64,000 nucleotides of DNA from positions 253,458 to 317,457 of the forward strand of contig VYZB01000537.1 in the NCBI GenBank assembly GCA_013397455.1, written 5' to 3'. Below, piece after piece: positions 1-13,300 of this stretch (its first letter is position 1; each line of letters opens with the position of its first letter). The translations under genes were made by a program, and so were the position numbers. This stretch comes from Crotophaga sulcirostris (Eukaryota; Chordata; Aves; Cuculiformes; Crotophagidae). The notes under the pieces were generated by a model that was given only the letters and a program-made list of their open reading frames with translations, was not told the origin of the DNA and searched no databases.

Positions 1-1237
1 ATACATAATCAATTACCTGCATATCTCACAAATTTGTTCTTTTTAAGGTGTAATCACCCTCTTTTTAAAATACTTGTCTTATTTTGCTTCAGGTTACCTG
101 CAATGCCCTCAGTGGAACAAAGTTTCACCCTATACCAACTCCATCCCACTTGGCAAACATGGGCCTCCTTGTATTTCCCAATGCAATTTGAAATTAATCC
201 GCTTTAATGGACATTCTTCTCCATGTCTGCCCCATTTTGTTCCAAGATGTCATCTCCCCAGGGGTAGAAGTGACAGAACTAAATGCCTGCTTGCTTCTCC
301 CAGTCATAGGTCTGCACCTTGAGTCAATTCAAACTCCACAGGAAGTTAAAGGGTAAAATTGAGGCTTTAAATTGGAATAAGTGAAGTGGGGATATTCTTT
401 TCTCTCAGCTCCTCTAGAGTAGTGATATTCCCCAGTGAGAAGTGCCATGGCAGCAAGCTTACTACATCAAGATTCATCAGCTAAAAGCCTGTACAAGGCT
501 GGATTCACTATGAGTGAAAGAAATCACATTTTTGCATAAACAGCAGCCTGATTAAGTGGACAAAGTACATTTATGCTCTGTTGCTGACAGTGAAAACACA
601 AAAAAGGTTTATCGTGTTCTAAAGAAAAATTCATCAGAACAAAGCTGATAAGATCAAAGCAAGAATAGACAGCAAGATTTTTTTTAAAACCATATTTTAA
701 ACAGGCGTTACCTATCCTATTTATGTAGTCAAGTAAAAAGAGAAATAAAAACCTTCAAATAAAAGAGAGCTCAAAAGAAAGGAACTTAAACCATGGACAT
801 TCCATAGGAGACAAAAACCTAGGAAGCACTAAAGCCGAGATGGATCTAGATATAACAATGAGATGAAATGTTGAACGTGGGTATCTAATAATGGCTGCAC
901 AAACATATCCATGTAATTTTTGAGCAACATACTCAGCAATAGTGAAGTATTGCACCTCAGGTGCTGGCTGTAGTGTCATCTTTGCCAGCACTTGGAGGGA
1001 CACTTGACATACCCTGGAGTGATCAATTTTGAGAGTTAATTAACAAATCAGAGAGACTTTATAGTAATCCTATTGAATTTACTAAGCGTGGACTTAGAGA
1101 GAAAGATGAAAAGGCATTACAATATATACAGTTTAATTAAGAACCTTGGAAAGATATAAAACAAGGTAACTGTCTAACTACCTCGAAATTATTTGGATGC
1201 TGCTGCTAAGGTTACTATGACTAATGACTTAATGAAT
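1..1237. other. Non-repeat AT-rich stretch, no gene seen
   Basis: Left edge of the window. Nothing recognisable on either strand; it lies downstream of the last LRGUK exon found, so it is intron, 3' UTR or flank of that gene. Confidence 0.5.
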
Positions 1238-1487
1238 TAGAATCATAGAATCATGAAATCTTAGAATGTTTTGGGTTGGAAGAGTCTTTACAGGTTATCT
1301 AGTCCAACCCCCTGGCAGAAGAAGGAACATCTTTAACTCGATCAGGTTGCTCAGAACTCCATCCAACCTAATCTTGAATGTTTCCAGGGATGAAGCCTCC
1401 ACTACTTCCCTGGGCAACCTGTTCCAGTGTAATCTCGGTCACACAATGTGTGTACAAATTCCTTGCTTAGCCCTTGATAAACGCTAA
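1238..1487 (-). mobile_element. CR1 LINE 3' fragment
   Basis: Begins with the tail AATCATAGAATCATG and continues through the CR1 3' UTR; 5' truncated at about 1487. Confidence 0.9.
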
Positions 1488-2703
1488 AAAAAGCCACATC
1501 ACCCTACACTTTCTAGAGGCTGAGTGTGCACAGAGATGGTTATCACAGCTGAGATGACATACGACAACCTTTTAAGCTACTCATGACCCAAGTCTGTAGT
1601 TATACATTGAAAGAAAGATCCATCAGAGCCTAGTTGAGCATTTCCAAGGTGAAAGTTCCTGTCTTGTGGGCATTTAAAAGTTGATTTGATTCTGTATAAA
1701 CAAACACGCTCGACAAAACAACCATGCACTTGCTATTGGACCGGACTGCACGACCTACCAGGTTCTCCATGAATTGCTACATTCCAGGGTTCAGAATTTC
1801 AACTATTTTATAGCATTCACGTTTATGGCACCTCTTGACTTAACCTCTTGCATGGAATGGGGTGTTGTTTACTCTTGCCTTTGATTCTTCACAGTGCATC
1901 TATTCCTTGAGGCATGGTGACTGCAAATCCTGATTGGGGCTGACAGGATTTTCTCTCACCTGCCTGACAGCTCCACCAGAGCAGCTTGATGATACCTCCA
2001 AACCCAGCTTCCAACGGATGAATATTGCAGGATGGGAGCAAAGAGCCACAAACTAAAGCAGACTCATGAACAGTTCACACTGCAGCACTAAATCAAACCC
2101 AAGGTCCCCAGCAAAATAAAATACTGATTTCCATTTTTCTTCTCATTTCAACATAATTTAAAATGAATGAACCAGCTGCTTAAAAAACCTTTCCTCTAAG
2201 TAAATATACAGAAAATGCATTGTAATTACGCATCTCCCTCTGTAAGCTTCAGTCACTGGGTTTCTAGAAACAGTTCAATTCGGTAGTTTTTATTCTTTTT
2301 TTTTTTTTTTTTTTAAGAGTCAAGTCTCCAGACTTTGCCATTGGAATGATTTCCATCAACACGTCTGGTATATACAGTTGGTGACTGCATTTGTAGGGGC
2401 CTGAAATGAGCTGAAAGGTGTGAACTTTTCTCTTCCTTCTGATGATTCTGATTTAGAGGCCTGTGCAATACTTTAAATGTCAACACCGTGAGCCTTTTCA
2501 TGGCAGGTAGGAAAAGCAAGCAAAGAAGAATTCAGATTAGGAAGATTTATACCAAGGGAAGGCAGGAGTTCCACAAAAGATCAATCAAAGAAGGTACATT
2601 GAGATTCATAGACTTTTAACAACATTTTTGCAGGTTTTGTGACTATGAGGAAGAAGAAGGAAGAGAGACAGTCAAGATAGGATGCATTTTCTAATAAAAT
2701 ATC
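1488..2703. other. No gene seen; poly-T tract
   Basis: Unremarkable sequence apart from an unbroken T tract of about 20 bases near 2296-2315. On the minus strand this is an A-run between an open frame (2313-2519) and an AATAAAA; no exon could be confirmed. Confidence 0.4.
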
Positions 2704-2870
2704 AGGCACTGGAAGAGGCTGCCCAGGGAGGTGGTTGAGTCCCCATCCCTGGAGGTGTTGAAAAGGCGGGTAGATGAGTTCCTCAGGGATCTAGTTTAGT
2801 GGTGGACAGGTACAGCTGGACTGGATGATCTCAAAGGTCTTTTCCAACAAAACAACTCTAGGATTCTATA
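2704..2870 (+). mobile_element. CR1 LINE 3' fragment
   Basis: Starts AGGCACTGGAAGAGGCTGCC and ends at a degenerate GGATTCTATA tail; the tail reads GGATGATCTCAAAGGTCTTT, a different subfamily from most copies here. Confidence 0.88.
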
Positions 2871-3407
2871 TTTGCAGGGCTAGATTTAAAAGTGATAGAA
2901 AGGAGAGTTGTCTATGAGATCTGCAATCCCTGACAGTTTCTTATCATTCATCCTTAAGAGGAGTGAAGAAGAAACCCTAAACAGGCATTTTTCACTTTAT
3001 TGTAAAGGATTTGGCTGGAACCACTCTGCATTACCTTTGAAACAGCTGGACGTACACACTAGGTGCCTTCTCTGACAGAGCCCGACGTGTTGCAGAATAA
3101 CGCCTTTGGAAAGAAGCTTCTTCCTGATAAAGAAATATTACCAACTTTATATAGCAACTTAAAAGTCGATATGGTAACTTAACTGGCTGTGATATTTCTC
3201 CCTTTTGCTAAGGCTCTAGAGCGTATGCGTTTATATATTCTGTGAAAATAGCAGAGCTATGTTATAACTATCAAGGTGCTAAATATGATTCACTGATCTA
3301 CACAAACCAAATCTTGGCCAGAAATTTTGCTGGCTTTGAAAAACAAAGATTTTCATCTTCCGTGAAGTTCTATTTCTTCACAGTATTCAAAATTTAGCCC
3401 CACATAC

Positions 3408-3786
3408 TTGGGGTTGTTCAATCTAGAGAAGAGAAGGCTCCAGGGAGACCTTACAGCAGCCTCCCGTTACTTAAAGGACCCACAGGAAAGCTCGGGAGGC
3501 GCTCTTGATCAGGCAGTGCAGGGATAGGACAAGGGCGAATAGTTTAGAAAATTAGATCAGATCTTGGGAAGAAACATTTTCCTGTGAGGGTGGTGAGGCA
3601 CTGGCACAGGTTGCCCAGAGAAGTCGTGGATGCCTCATCCCTGGAGGTGTTCAAGGCCAGGTTGGATGGGGCTTTGAGCCCCCTGATCCAGTGGGAGGTG
3701 TCCCTGCCCAAGGCAGGGGGTTTGGAACTGGATGATCTTTAAGGTCCTTTCCAACCCAAACCATTCTATGGATCTGTGATTCTATG
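3408..3786 (+). mobile_element. CR1 LINE 3' fragment
   Basis: Runs from the end of ORF2 (GGGGTTGTTCAATCTAGAGA) through the 3' UTR to CTGTGATTCTATG. Confidence 0.92.
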
Positions 3787-5204
3787 AAAATATGCCAGGA
3801 TGTAGCAGGAAGCAATATATGTAAAGAAGCACTTTTGATGCATCCCAACTTCCCAATATGTTAAAGCAGTGAAAACTCTTGCTACACCATTGTTTTAACC
3901 TTGTTTTCACCAGCAAGGGACAGAATACAGAAGAATTTACTTCTGCTACATCTTAACTACAGTGTCTTTGTCTCCTTGCTCCAGCAATGCAGAAAACCTT
4001 CCTTAACAACTCTATATCAAACAATATTCCCCCTTCGGAGTCAGAAATTACCTTTTGCAAATTTCAGTTAGTTCAAATGACTTTGCACAATGAACACATT
4101 ATGATCTCAGCAGACTGGAAAATGCGGTGCTGAGTTTTAAGGGCATGTTAATTAACACGTGCTGTAGGACAATGTAATTTCTCAGGTTGGACAAATGCAG
4201 CATTACAGTGTCCTTATAAAATGTAAATCACAAAGCGAAGTTACTAAATCCTGGTTTGTTATCAGCTGATGGTCATTGATAGTTATCAATTTAATAACTA
4301 AATCAGAGGTGTTTTGTCATGGTTTGAGCAATGAAAGAGAAAATAGTTAACCTGCTGAACACTCACACTATGACCGTTGTGAGTTCCTTCACTATTTATG
4401 CTAAGTGAGGCTCCACTTAGATGCTCACTGAGCTTGTGTTTTGTTTTGCTTCCTTTTGGTAAAGAAATAGTTCTGACTCTTTTTTAGTCTGTGGATTAGA
4501 AGTATAGATACCTTTCTGTTTATACCATGCGTAGCTAATTACAGTCATGCAAAATTAGCGCAGGGTTGGCATGCTTACAAGGGATGAGGCTGCAGGGATA
4601 AAGAATCAGCCTTTCCCTGAGCAGCAGATCCTGCTTTTTATTTTGCTTGTGGATAATTCCCATTGATTTCTTCATATTTTTTATTTTCCAGTTCTACATG
4701 ACAAGAGTGGAATGTGGTTACTGCACTGACAGCACATTATTTGGATGCCAAAAGCATGAAAATCTTTTGCAGTCCCAAATGTAACAGTTTAGACAAAATT
4801 TTACTTTAAGGCCATGGACATATTTATATCCTTAACATTAAATATGGTCTAACAGGCATGTGTGTTTCACCTTGAACGTCTTACTACGTTGACACTTCAG
4901 CTAATGCTGTAAAGATTTCTCTGCATATAAAAAAATACTGGAAACTTAGGGTAGTAAATAACGAAAAGGTATTACCAGCACTGAACAAGGAGACTAATAA
5001 GAAAGAGAGCCTTGCGGCCACTAAGTAAGTTAAACCTAAGGTAAATGATAGCCTCCTTCATCGTAAACCACTTCTCCCTGACTTGACAAAATGTAAACTT
5101 TCAAAATAGAAATAAAAAAGAAGAAGGAAAAGCGAGAAAAATAAATTGCAGAGGTAGGAGTTATGGCAGAGTGCCATCAAGGTAAGAAATACTCTGGCTA
5201 CTCA
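3787..5204. other. No gene seen
   Basis: AT-rich unique sequence without recognisable exons, repeats or RNA genes. Confidence 0.5.
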
Positions 5205-5261
5205 CTCGTATTAAACTAACAAACCTTTGGATGAAGGAAATGCGAAAATGAACAAGACTTG
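5205..5261. repeat. Left copy of 57-bp direct repeat flanking a CR1
   Basis: Starts CTCGTATTAAACTAACAAAC and ends ACAAGACTTG. 51 of 57 positions match the copy at 6159-6215 without gaps. Confidence 0.9.
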
Positions 5262-6158
5262 TGACAGCAAGTCTGCAGAGGACACCAAGCTGAGTGGTGC
5301 AGTTGTCACACCAGAAGGATGGGATGGCATCCAGAGGGACCTAGACAAGCTGGAGAAGTGGGCCTGTGTGAACCTCATGATGTTCAAAAATGCCAAGTGC
5401 AAGGTCCAACACACTGGGATCAGGGCAATCCACAATTTCAATATAGGTTGGGGGATGACGTGATTGAAAGCAGCCCTGAGGAGAAGGACTTGGGGTGCTG
5501 AGTGATGAAAAGTTGGCTATCAGCCAGCAATGTGTGCTCACAGCTCAGAAGGCCAACGGTGTCCTGGGCTGCATCCAAAACAGTGTGGCCAGCACGGGAG
5601 GGAGGGGATTCTGCCCCTCTACTCCGCTCTGGTGAGACCCAACCTAGAGTCCCGTGTCCAGTTCTGGAATCCCCAATAGAAGAAGGAGATGGAACTGTTG
5701 GAACAGGTCTAGAGGAGGCCACGAAGATGATCCGAGGGCTGGAGCACCTCTGCTATGAGGACAGGCTGAGAGGGTTGGGGTTGTTCAGCCTGGAGAAGAA
5801 AAGGCTCTGGGGAAACCTTAGAGCAGCCTCCAGTACCTCAAGGGGGCTCCAGGAAAGATGGAGAGGGACTTTTTCCAGTGGCCTGGACTGATAGGACAAG
5901 GGGGAACAGCTTTAAATTGGAAGGGGGAAGATTGAGATTAAACATTAGGAAAAAATTCTTCACAATGAGGGTGGTAAGACAGTGGCACAGGTTGCCCAGA
6001 GAAGCCGTGGCTGTCCCATCCGTGGAGGTGTTCAAGGCCAGGTTGGATGGGGCTTTGATCATCCTGATCCAGTGGGAGGTGTCCCTGCCCATGGCAGGGA
6101 GGTTGGAACTGGATGGGCTTTAAGGTCCCTTCCAACCCAAACCACTCTATGATTCTCT
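5262..6158 (+). mobile_element. CR1 LINE, 0.9 kb, with ORF2 remnant
   Basis: Contains the end of the reverse-transcriptase ORF2 (decayed, several frames) and the complete 3' end to CTATGATTCTCT. The conceptual fragments show [24 protein letters not shown] CR1 sequence. Bounded on both sides by the 57-bp direct repeat. Confidence 0.94.
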
Positions 6159-6215
6159 CTTGTATTAAACTAACAAACCTTTGGATGAAAGAAACATGAA
6201 AATGGACAAGACTTG
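6159..6215. repeat. Right copy of 57-bp direct repeat
   Basis: Starts CTTGTATTAAACTAACAAAC directly after the CR1 tail; six substitutions from the left copy. Confidence 0.9.
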
Positions 6216-7216
6216 CAGGGCTTGAAAACATGTATTTCATTTCAGAGAACTGAAAGGTGGGAGCTTCCCTGTTTATGTCAGCCATTTTACAACCATACCT
6301 TTCTCCACACCTAAGAGAGCCCTTTTTAAAGCCTGGGAAGTGGGAGCAAGGGGGGTCTGTTACTTTGCTCCATCTACAGCACTAATTCTAAACATCAGAG
6401 GCAGTTATAAATACAGAGCTAGTGGCAAAATTGTACAGCGCGTCATGCCTGCCAAGCCATCATTCATCATAATGACATCATAACCCTCGAATGGAACAAA
6501 GTTTAAAGCTTTCATTTTTCTTTTTCTCTTTCCCCTGTCGCTGCTGTATAAAAAGAGCATTAGACACATCTGCTTCATAGCCCCAACTCCCCCACTGCCT
6601 GCAAGGAAAATGAATGCCTTTACGGAAAGGACTATTAAGGAGATGTAAAAAAAAAAAAAAAGAAAGAGAGATGAAGCTGAAGTTGCAAAAGGCTATTTGA
6701 AATCCAAGCACATTGTTGAATCTGTTGATTGAAAAGGTAAAAGCAGGTGAAAAATGTGCTTAAATTTGATCTCTGGCAGTTATCACCAGCCTACACTTGG
6801 AAATGCTCAGCTCAACGAGTCTTTCCACTGCCGCTGGATGGCGTTCATAAAGTAATCTTCATTGCCCTATTAACTGCATCTATTTCCTCTAAATAGGATG
6901 GTTTCATATCTTGTCGTAGAACCGAGAGATGACATTCAGCTCCCTTACATCAGTACACAATTGGATGAAATCAATTACGATCAACAGATTTATTCTGGTG
7001 TAAAATGGAGCAGAAAAGACAGCCTGTCTTCTCATCTGAGTTTACCTGTCTCATTCTCATCAATCTGCCTTTAACTCTTGGGAACTGGTAAATATGGTTG
7101 AAATGAACGATAGCCAGAGAACAAGAGTCAATTCTCGCTGGAGAAAGAAAGGTCTGACTAACATGCATATTTTTGCATTCAGTTTTTCATTTCTGTCTAA
7201 GATTAGAATAAATTCT
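6216..7216. other. No gene seen
   Basis: Unique sequence immediately downstream of LRGUK exon 16. A run of A at about 6647-6660. No CR1. Confidence 0.5.
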
Positions 7217-7222
7217 CCTTAC

Positions 7223-7332
7223 CACAGAGCCCAGCTGTGCAGCAGGTTTGTCTGAGATGCCTCCTGGATAATTCTTCGCAGAAGAGTCCAAGAACTCATT
7301 GACAGATGAAGACCGAGTGGTTCCAGTAATCC
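7223..7332 (-). CDS. LRGUK: LRGUK exon 16 (C-terminal region)
   Basis: 110 nt completing a split Gly and adding 36 codons ending in phase 0: [20 protein letters not shown] then [16 protein letters not shown]. The [12 protein letters not shown] part aligns loosely with the human segment containing GDFLHSTDRNY. The acceptor lies in CAGAG; the second AG keeps the frame. Donor GTAAGG at 7222-7217. No following exon was recognised down to base 1. Confidence 0.75.
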
Positions 7333-10300
7333 CTCTGCCAGGTGACAATCTTTGCTCTTGTAAGACAGGAATTCTTGAACCTAGTGTGAAAAAGACTCTC
7401 CTCAACAAAAATATTCCAAACACCACTTTGCTTACAGCAAGCAGAAAGAAACCAGTCATTTGTAACTCTCATCTGCTGGCTTTTAGCGCAGTTCTGGATT
7501 CACAAAAGATAACTGTGGAAGTTATAAAGGACATAAACTATGTAGTTCACAAATAGTTTTTAAATCTTCCAAGAAGTTCACAGCTACAACAAAATTATCC
7601 CCCCAGAATGTGAGGCAAATGAAAGTTATGAAAAATCTAAGAAAACCACCCCCACCATAATGGATTGAGGGACTTGGGGTTGTTTAGTCTGGAGAAGAGG
7701 AGGCTGAGGGGAGACCTCATTGCTCTCTGCAGCTCCTGAAAGGAGGTTGTAGTGAGGTGGGTGTTGGTCTCTTCTCTCAAATAACAAATGATAGGATGAG
7801 AGGAAATGACCTCAAGCTGTGCCAGGGGAGGTTCAGATTGGATATTAGCAAAAATTTCTTTACTGAAAGAGTGGTGAAGCACTGGAAGGCGCTGTCCCAG
7901 GAGTGGTGGAGTCACCATCCCTGGAGGTGTTCAAAAAGCGTGTGGCCGTGGCACTTGGGGACATGTTTTAGTAGGCACAGTGGGGTTGTGCTGATGGTTG
8001 GACTTGATGATCTTGGAGGTCTTTTCCAACCTTAATGATTCTATGATTCTATGACTAGGAAGAGGTGCTTAACCATTTGTAAATGAGCTTATTTTGTTAT
8101 GGATGCTCTGATATGCACCACCGTTATGACCTCTAAGCTGATTATAGTCTACCCACTTAGAAGTTTTAACCTTCTCAGAGCTCTTGGAACACAATAGGGA
8201 GTTGGAGCAGGGCATGTTTTCTTCTTTTATTTATCTGAATTTCTGACAACAAAAATCCAAAGACTTGCACCACTGCTGGAATCAAACTTGAAGGTGAGCC
8301 AGAAATCTGAAGACACAACTAACTCACTTTTTCAAACACCAGTTTTTTCAAAGTTGGAAGAAATCTGCGAACTGGGATTTTTCCTGTCTATAAAACAGTA
8401 TCTAAATATGAAATAAGTCACGGAAAAATTCTTATACGTATTGGTAGATGAGGTTCTTTGCCGAAATCCAGTCATAAGAAAGGTTTAATTGTATTGTGTG
8501 TGATACCAAAGCACAAGAGCTCACAACCGAAGTATTCACATCATCTTTGTGGCCTCCTCTGGACTTGCTGCAACAGATCTATGTCCTTCCTGTGCTGAAG
8601 ATCAGATGATTCTCAGCCTACCCACTGCTGATTTGCAGCTGCCAGAAGATCTTGTGTTAAGAACAGAGGAGATGAGATTTAAGACTGGGGGTTTTTGTTG
8701 CAGGTATGGTAAACTACTCCCTTCATCACTGAATAAGCAGCAGAGTCTATCTTCAGAGGTGCAGAGCTTCACACTGCCAAAACTTCAGTGGGGTTTCCAG
8801 TGCCCAGCATCACAAATAATCAGTCTTTGGCATAAATGTCTCTTTCCTCATTTGTAAAATACAAATAGCAACACATACTCCCCAGGACTGCTGTGAGATA
8901 TAATTAATGGTTCTAAAGCACTGACTTCCATGGATGAAAGTTGCTAATGGAAGTACAAAGCATCATCAGCTCTGAAATGTATTATAGTTCTGCTATAAAA
9001 AGTTTTTGATAAGAAGAACTTATCTATTTTCCCCCAGTATTTTTACTCTATACATGAGCAAAAGATCTTGCACAGCAGTTCATTAAAAAAAGAATTAACA
9101 ACCTATCATAATCTCACACAACCAATCTTCCCCCTGCTACTATCTTACTATAAATGTCCATATTAAAGACAACCTTGGGGCAAGATTTTTAAAATAAATT
9201 ATTTCACACAGTCCATAAGAAGAGATGATCTCTAGAAATAGGATAGTTAAATTTATTTAAACACCTATAAACGAAGCTTTAAATGAATTTAATGGTGCAT
9301 AGTAAATTTAAAAGTTGCTTTATGGACAGCAGAATTACCAAAATCTAGCACTATTAATGAAGTTTCTGTAAGTAGTGACAAGTCACTCACTGAAAGAATT
9401 CAGAACTGCTGAGGAATACAAACTAAGCCCTTTAAAGGAACTTCAGATACGTATACATAATACCTTCAAAAAAACCATGATCACATCCAAATTTTCAGTC
9501 TTTAAACTGCCCTCTTTTTCTTCTAATCTATTTAGGGTTTGGAGGGTTTGTTACCTCTCAGGACAAAATGACTCCAGTGTTTTTAAGACAAATAAGCAAT
9601 ATATTAGTAAATAAGTCAAGGAAGTCTTCTTTCTCACTTTAAACAAACCTGGAAGCTCTGGAAACAGAAATACAATCTACACAGTTTAAGATTAAATAAG
9701 ATCCTTCAGAGAGGTCCTCGCTGCTGTAGCACTGAGATGCCACAATATGTGTAGAAGCTTTTATCTTGTCCACTGGGAAATCAGTATTTATTCATTCTTT
9801 CAGGGTACAATATTGCTTGAAATGATGAACTGATTAATGTTACACTATCCTTCATTAACATTTTCAGATATTTTTGCCCTCCCTTCAGATAGTTTTATGT
9901 GCAGCCTTCTAAGCCACACAGACAGTCATGGAAATTGGCTCTGTGTTACTTAGGAAACTCATTAACCCCCGGGCTGTAATGCAGCTAACCAAGACAGCCA
10001 TAAACCAAGGAGGCTTTTGGAGTTAGAGAAAAAGTTCACATAAATGAGCTTCTTGTTAGCACATGTAGTGCAACATCTTACTACCATAATGCTTGGTTCT
10101 TATTTCTTTTACTTCAGTATTTTAAAGACCATATTCTGCTTTCATCCTAGCTATTAACCCGCTCTGTCTGGAATAAATTCAAGGGTTACAGCTGAGTTCT
10201 CACAACATGGTAACGTAATCTTGGTTATGCTGTCTCTGACAAGAGCAGTCCTTTCCTCCTCCACCAGCAGCCACGAAGCTCCTCTCCCCTACCCTTCCCT

Positions 10301-13300
10301 CCTTGAGCCAATTCTACAGCTGCATAGAATCATGGAATGGTTTGGGTTGGAAGCGACCTTAAAGCCCATCCAGATCCAACCCCCCTGCCATGGGCAGAGG
10401 GACACCTCCCACTGGATCAGGTTGCTCAAAACCCCATCCAACCTGGCCTTGAACACCTCCAGGGTTGGGGCAGCCACCACTTCTCTGGGCAACCTGTGCC
10501 AGGGTCTCATCACCCTCACAGGAAAACATTTCTTCCTAATATCTAATCTAAATCTCCTCTCTTTCATCTTAATACTGTTACCCCTCTAATTGATCTGTCT
10601 GAAAGCTGGAGGGTTTTTTTCTAGCTTAGTTTTTGGATGGAACCATTCCCTGATCCATATTACACAAAACTGCACAACCAGAGGAATGAGAGCAAGGAGC
10701 ACACTAAAAAATGCCTAAGAAGGAGAGATAAATTGGGCACAACCATTTCTGCAGCAGTATGCACTTGGATTAGCTGAAAGGGTTCATGAGGCTCCAACCT
10801 TAGACATTCAAGGGCTAAAAGGTGCCTGTCAACCACACTACCAATCATGTGGGTGACCCAAAAGCATTTGGAGTGCATTTATAAGCTGCTTATCTTACTA
10901 TCCTGGTTTTCATATATCTCTTCATGCTTCCATCTACCCTTCAAGTGAAGCAAGGTCTCAATGTCATGCTGGTTTTTTGTTGTTCAACAGTTTGATAGGC
11001 ACAAAGCTCTCAGCCATGGATGTATATCTCACTTGTGATTAATCTGGAATGAAGGAGAGATCCTCAGCCCGAAAGCATCCTTAGAAGAGTCAGGCAACTC
11101 TCTTCCTGCATATTGAAGGGCACACAATGATGTAAAGTACCCAGAAAAATCTCCATTACAGACTCAGATCCCAGGGAGGAATCAGCACAGGAGACCCATT
11201 ACAAAGAAGCACACAAGGTCTCAGAGATAAGCAGTCTCACAGGTTGCATCATTCACAGATTTCAGTTCTTGTAACAATTTAGTACAAGTACTCTACCGAT
11301 AAAAACAGCAGCAGCACATGCCCAGACACAGTACCTGCTCCTGCTCTGCTGTTGAGGTCCTGAACACTATCAACAAGTGCAGGTAGCTCCAAACCCAGGT
11401 ATGACTTTACGAGGAAACTCAGCTCTGTGAACGCCTCATCCAATTCATCTGCAGAAAGTGATAAGCATTTCATGGTGGAGAGAAAGGATATGTCATGAAA
11501 AAAACAAGTTTTCATCCATACAAAGGAAAAAACCCAAAGAAGTTTGACACAAAAATGCATTCTTAACTCATCCAGCCCATGTGTTTGCAAGAAGCATCTT
11601 CATCTTCATAAACAGCACATTCAAAAAAATAATCTGAAATTCATCTCAGTTTCTGCACTCACCTAAATATTCTCTTTCTGCAACCTGGCTTACTGTTGTT
11701 TATTTCTTTAATGCCATATTTAAATTGTAAGCTCCCTATGCCCTTGACAATAACTACAAAGACAATATTTCACATCACAATGATACGTTTCACCATCGCT
11801 GTGGTGAAGCCACAAAAATCACCTCCACAAAAGGGCAAACAGAACAAACTAGAAAAGGATTTTTCTCTACCACCTGCTATCCTCAATTCCTAAATATCAA
11901 GAAGGAAGCATTTGCTTTAATGAAATATCAACCGCCCTGTTTCAAGTTGGGGGATTTCAGCAAGTAGCTAAGCAGAAGAATCCTTGAAGGAAAAGCTTTG
12001 CAGCAGCCTCTTCTTTACAGTGAGGCATTGCCAGACTGCACATCAGCTGGTATTTCAACACTTGAAATAAGTTTGTCCGGCCCAGAAAGAACTAGGTCTG
12101 TTAGATCAAAAAGCACCTCTGAACTTTGCCCAGAAAATAAGAGATAATTTGTACAAAGCAGTTGAATATTCTCATAGGAGGCAACACTTAACAAGTGCAC
12201 TGCTGAGTTCAATAGTTGATTTGCTTTCTAGATGGGCTTAAAGCATGACTTGGACAGAGCAGAGTAATTCAGCCCTGACAGATCTGCAGAGTTTTTGGAT
12301 TCCTGGGACAAGAATTAACTGGGAAAATCAATTAAGGGATAGTTTAAACTGTTATGCTGAACATCAAACCATTTGTCATCCTTAGCTTAATGTTTGCCAG
12401 CGGCTTTGTTCGCATAGCAGTTTGAGACCATCTATTGGTATGACATCAGATTTATAGCATAAAAGAGATTAATTTACCTGTGTTGACTACTGCATCAAAG
12501 TATCCTGGAAAATCCTGACTTATTTTGATGTACATGTCCACTCTGGAGACTGCCTCTTCAATCTCTGGCCTGCTGAATAATCCTTTCCTCCGCAGGTGTC
12601 CCTCATATTTTTCTTTGTTCATTGGTACTAAGAGGATATATCTAGGTTTAAAGTAGGTGTTTTTCAAGCTACGCACACCCTTTAAAATTAAGCAGAGAAA
12701 ACTGATGTTTTATTCCTGGAAGTGTTTAAGGACAATGCTGTGTTTATCACACATTGCTGTGAAAGCAGTACAGGAAACCTGTATCCAATCTACAGGTTGG
12801 ATGTTGCATCCAGCATCACAAAACAGGCAAGTTCAAGGTGAAGTGCCCTAAAGCTGCATGTGGAAAGTCTTACAAGAATAGTAGAACTTTATTCTAAACA
12901 TTCTTGAAAGAATGCTTTTAGACAAATTCCACAGTGATTTCAAGCATCACACTCCTCACACCCACCAGTTAACAGCTTTTTCTTCTTTTCCACCCTTTCT
13001 ATAACATCAGGATCTGGTTATTCTCCACGTGCGTGTCACTGACTCACACTGACACACAGGCCAGCTTGCCTGCATCACCACCTTGGCTCTTAGCTCTCAA
13101 CTATGATCAAACTGACAATTTTCTCCTTGTAAATGAAAGCATGCAACCTCATTGAGATACAGGCATATTTATTTTGCTGGAGCAGCTTGCAACCCTACCC
13201 CTTCCCAAAACAGAGTACAGCCACAACGCCCCAGCAGAGACACGATGTACACATTCTTCATCTCTTAGCCTGTAGTTGGCCATCTTGACTTGAACCATTT

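Noticed and set aside
755..1003. Minus-strand open frame with PAPEVQYFTIAE, faintly like the LRGUK C-terminal tail (PAP...YYT).
   Set aside because: The similarity is a handful of residues, recalled from memory. The nearest acceptor gives the wrong phase after exon 16, and the apparent donor (GTATGT) lies in mid-motif.
2313..2519. Minus-strand open frame ending before an A-run and AATAAAA, a possible terminal LRGUK exon.
   Set aside because: No resemblance to the known LRGUK C-terminus; the A-run is genomic and several AG acceptors fit equally well.
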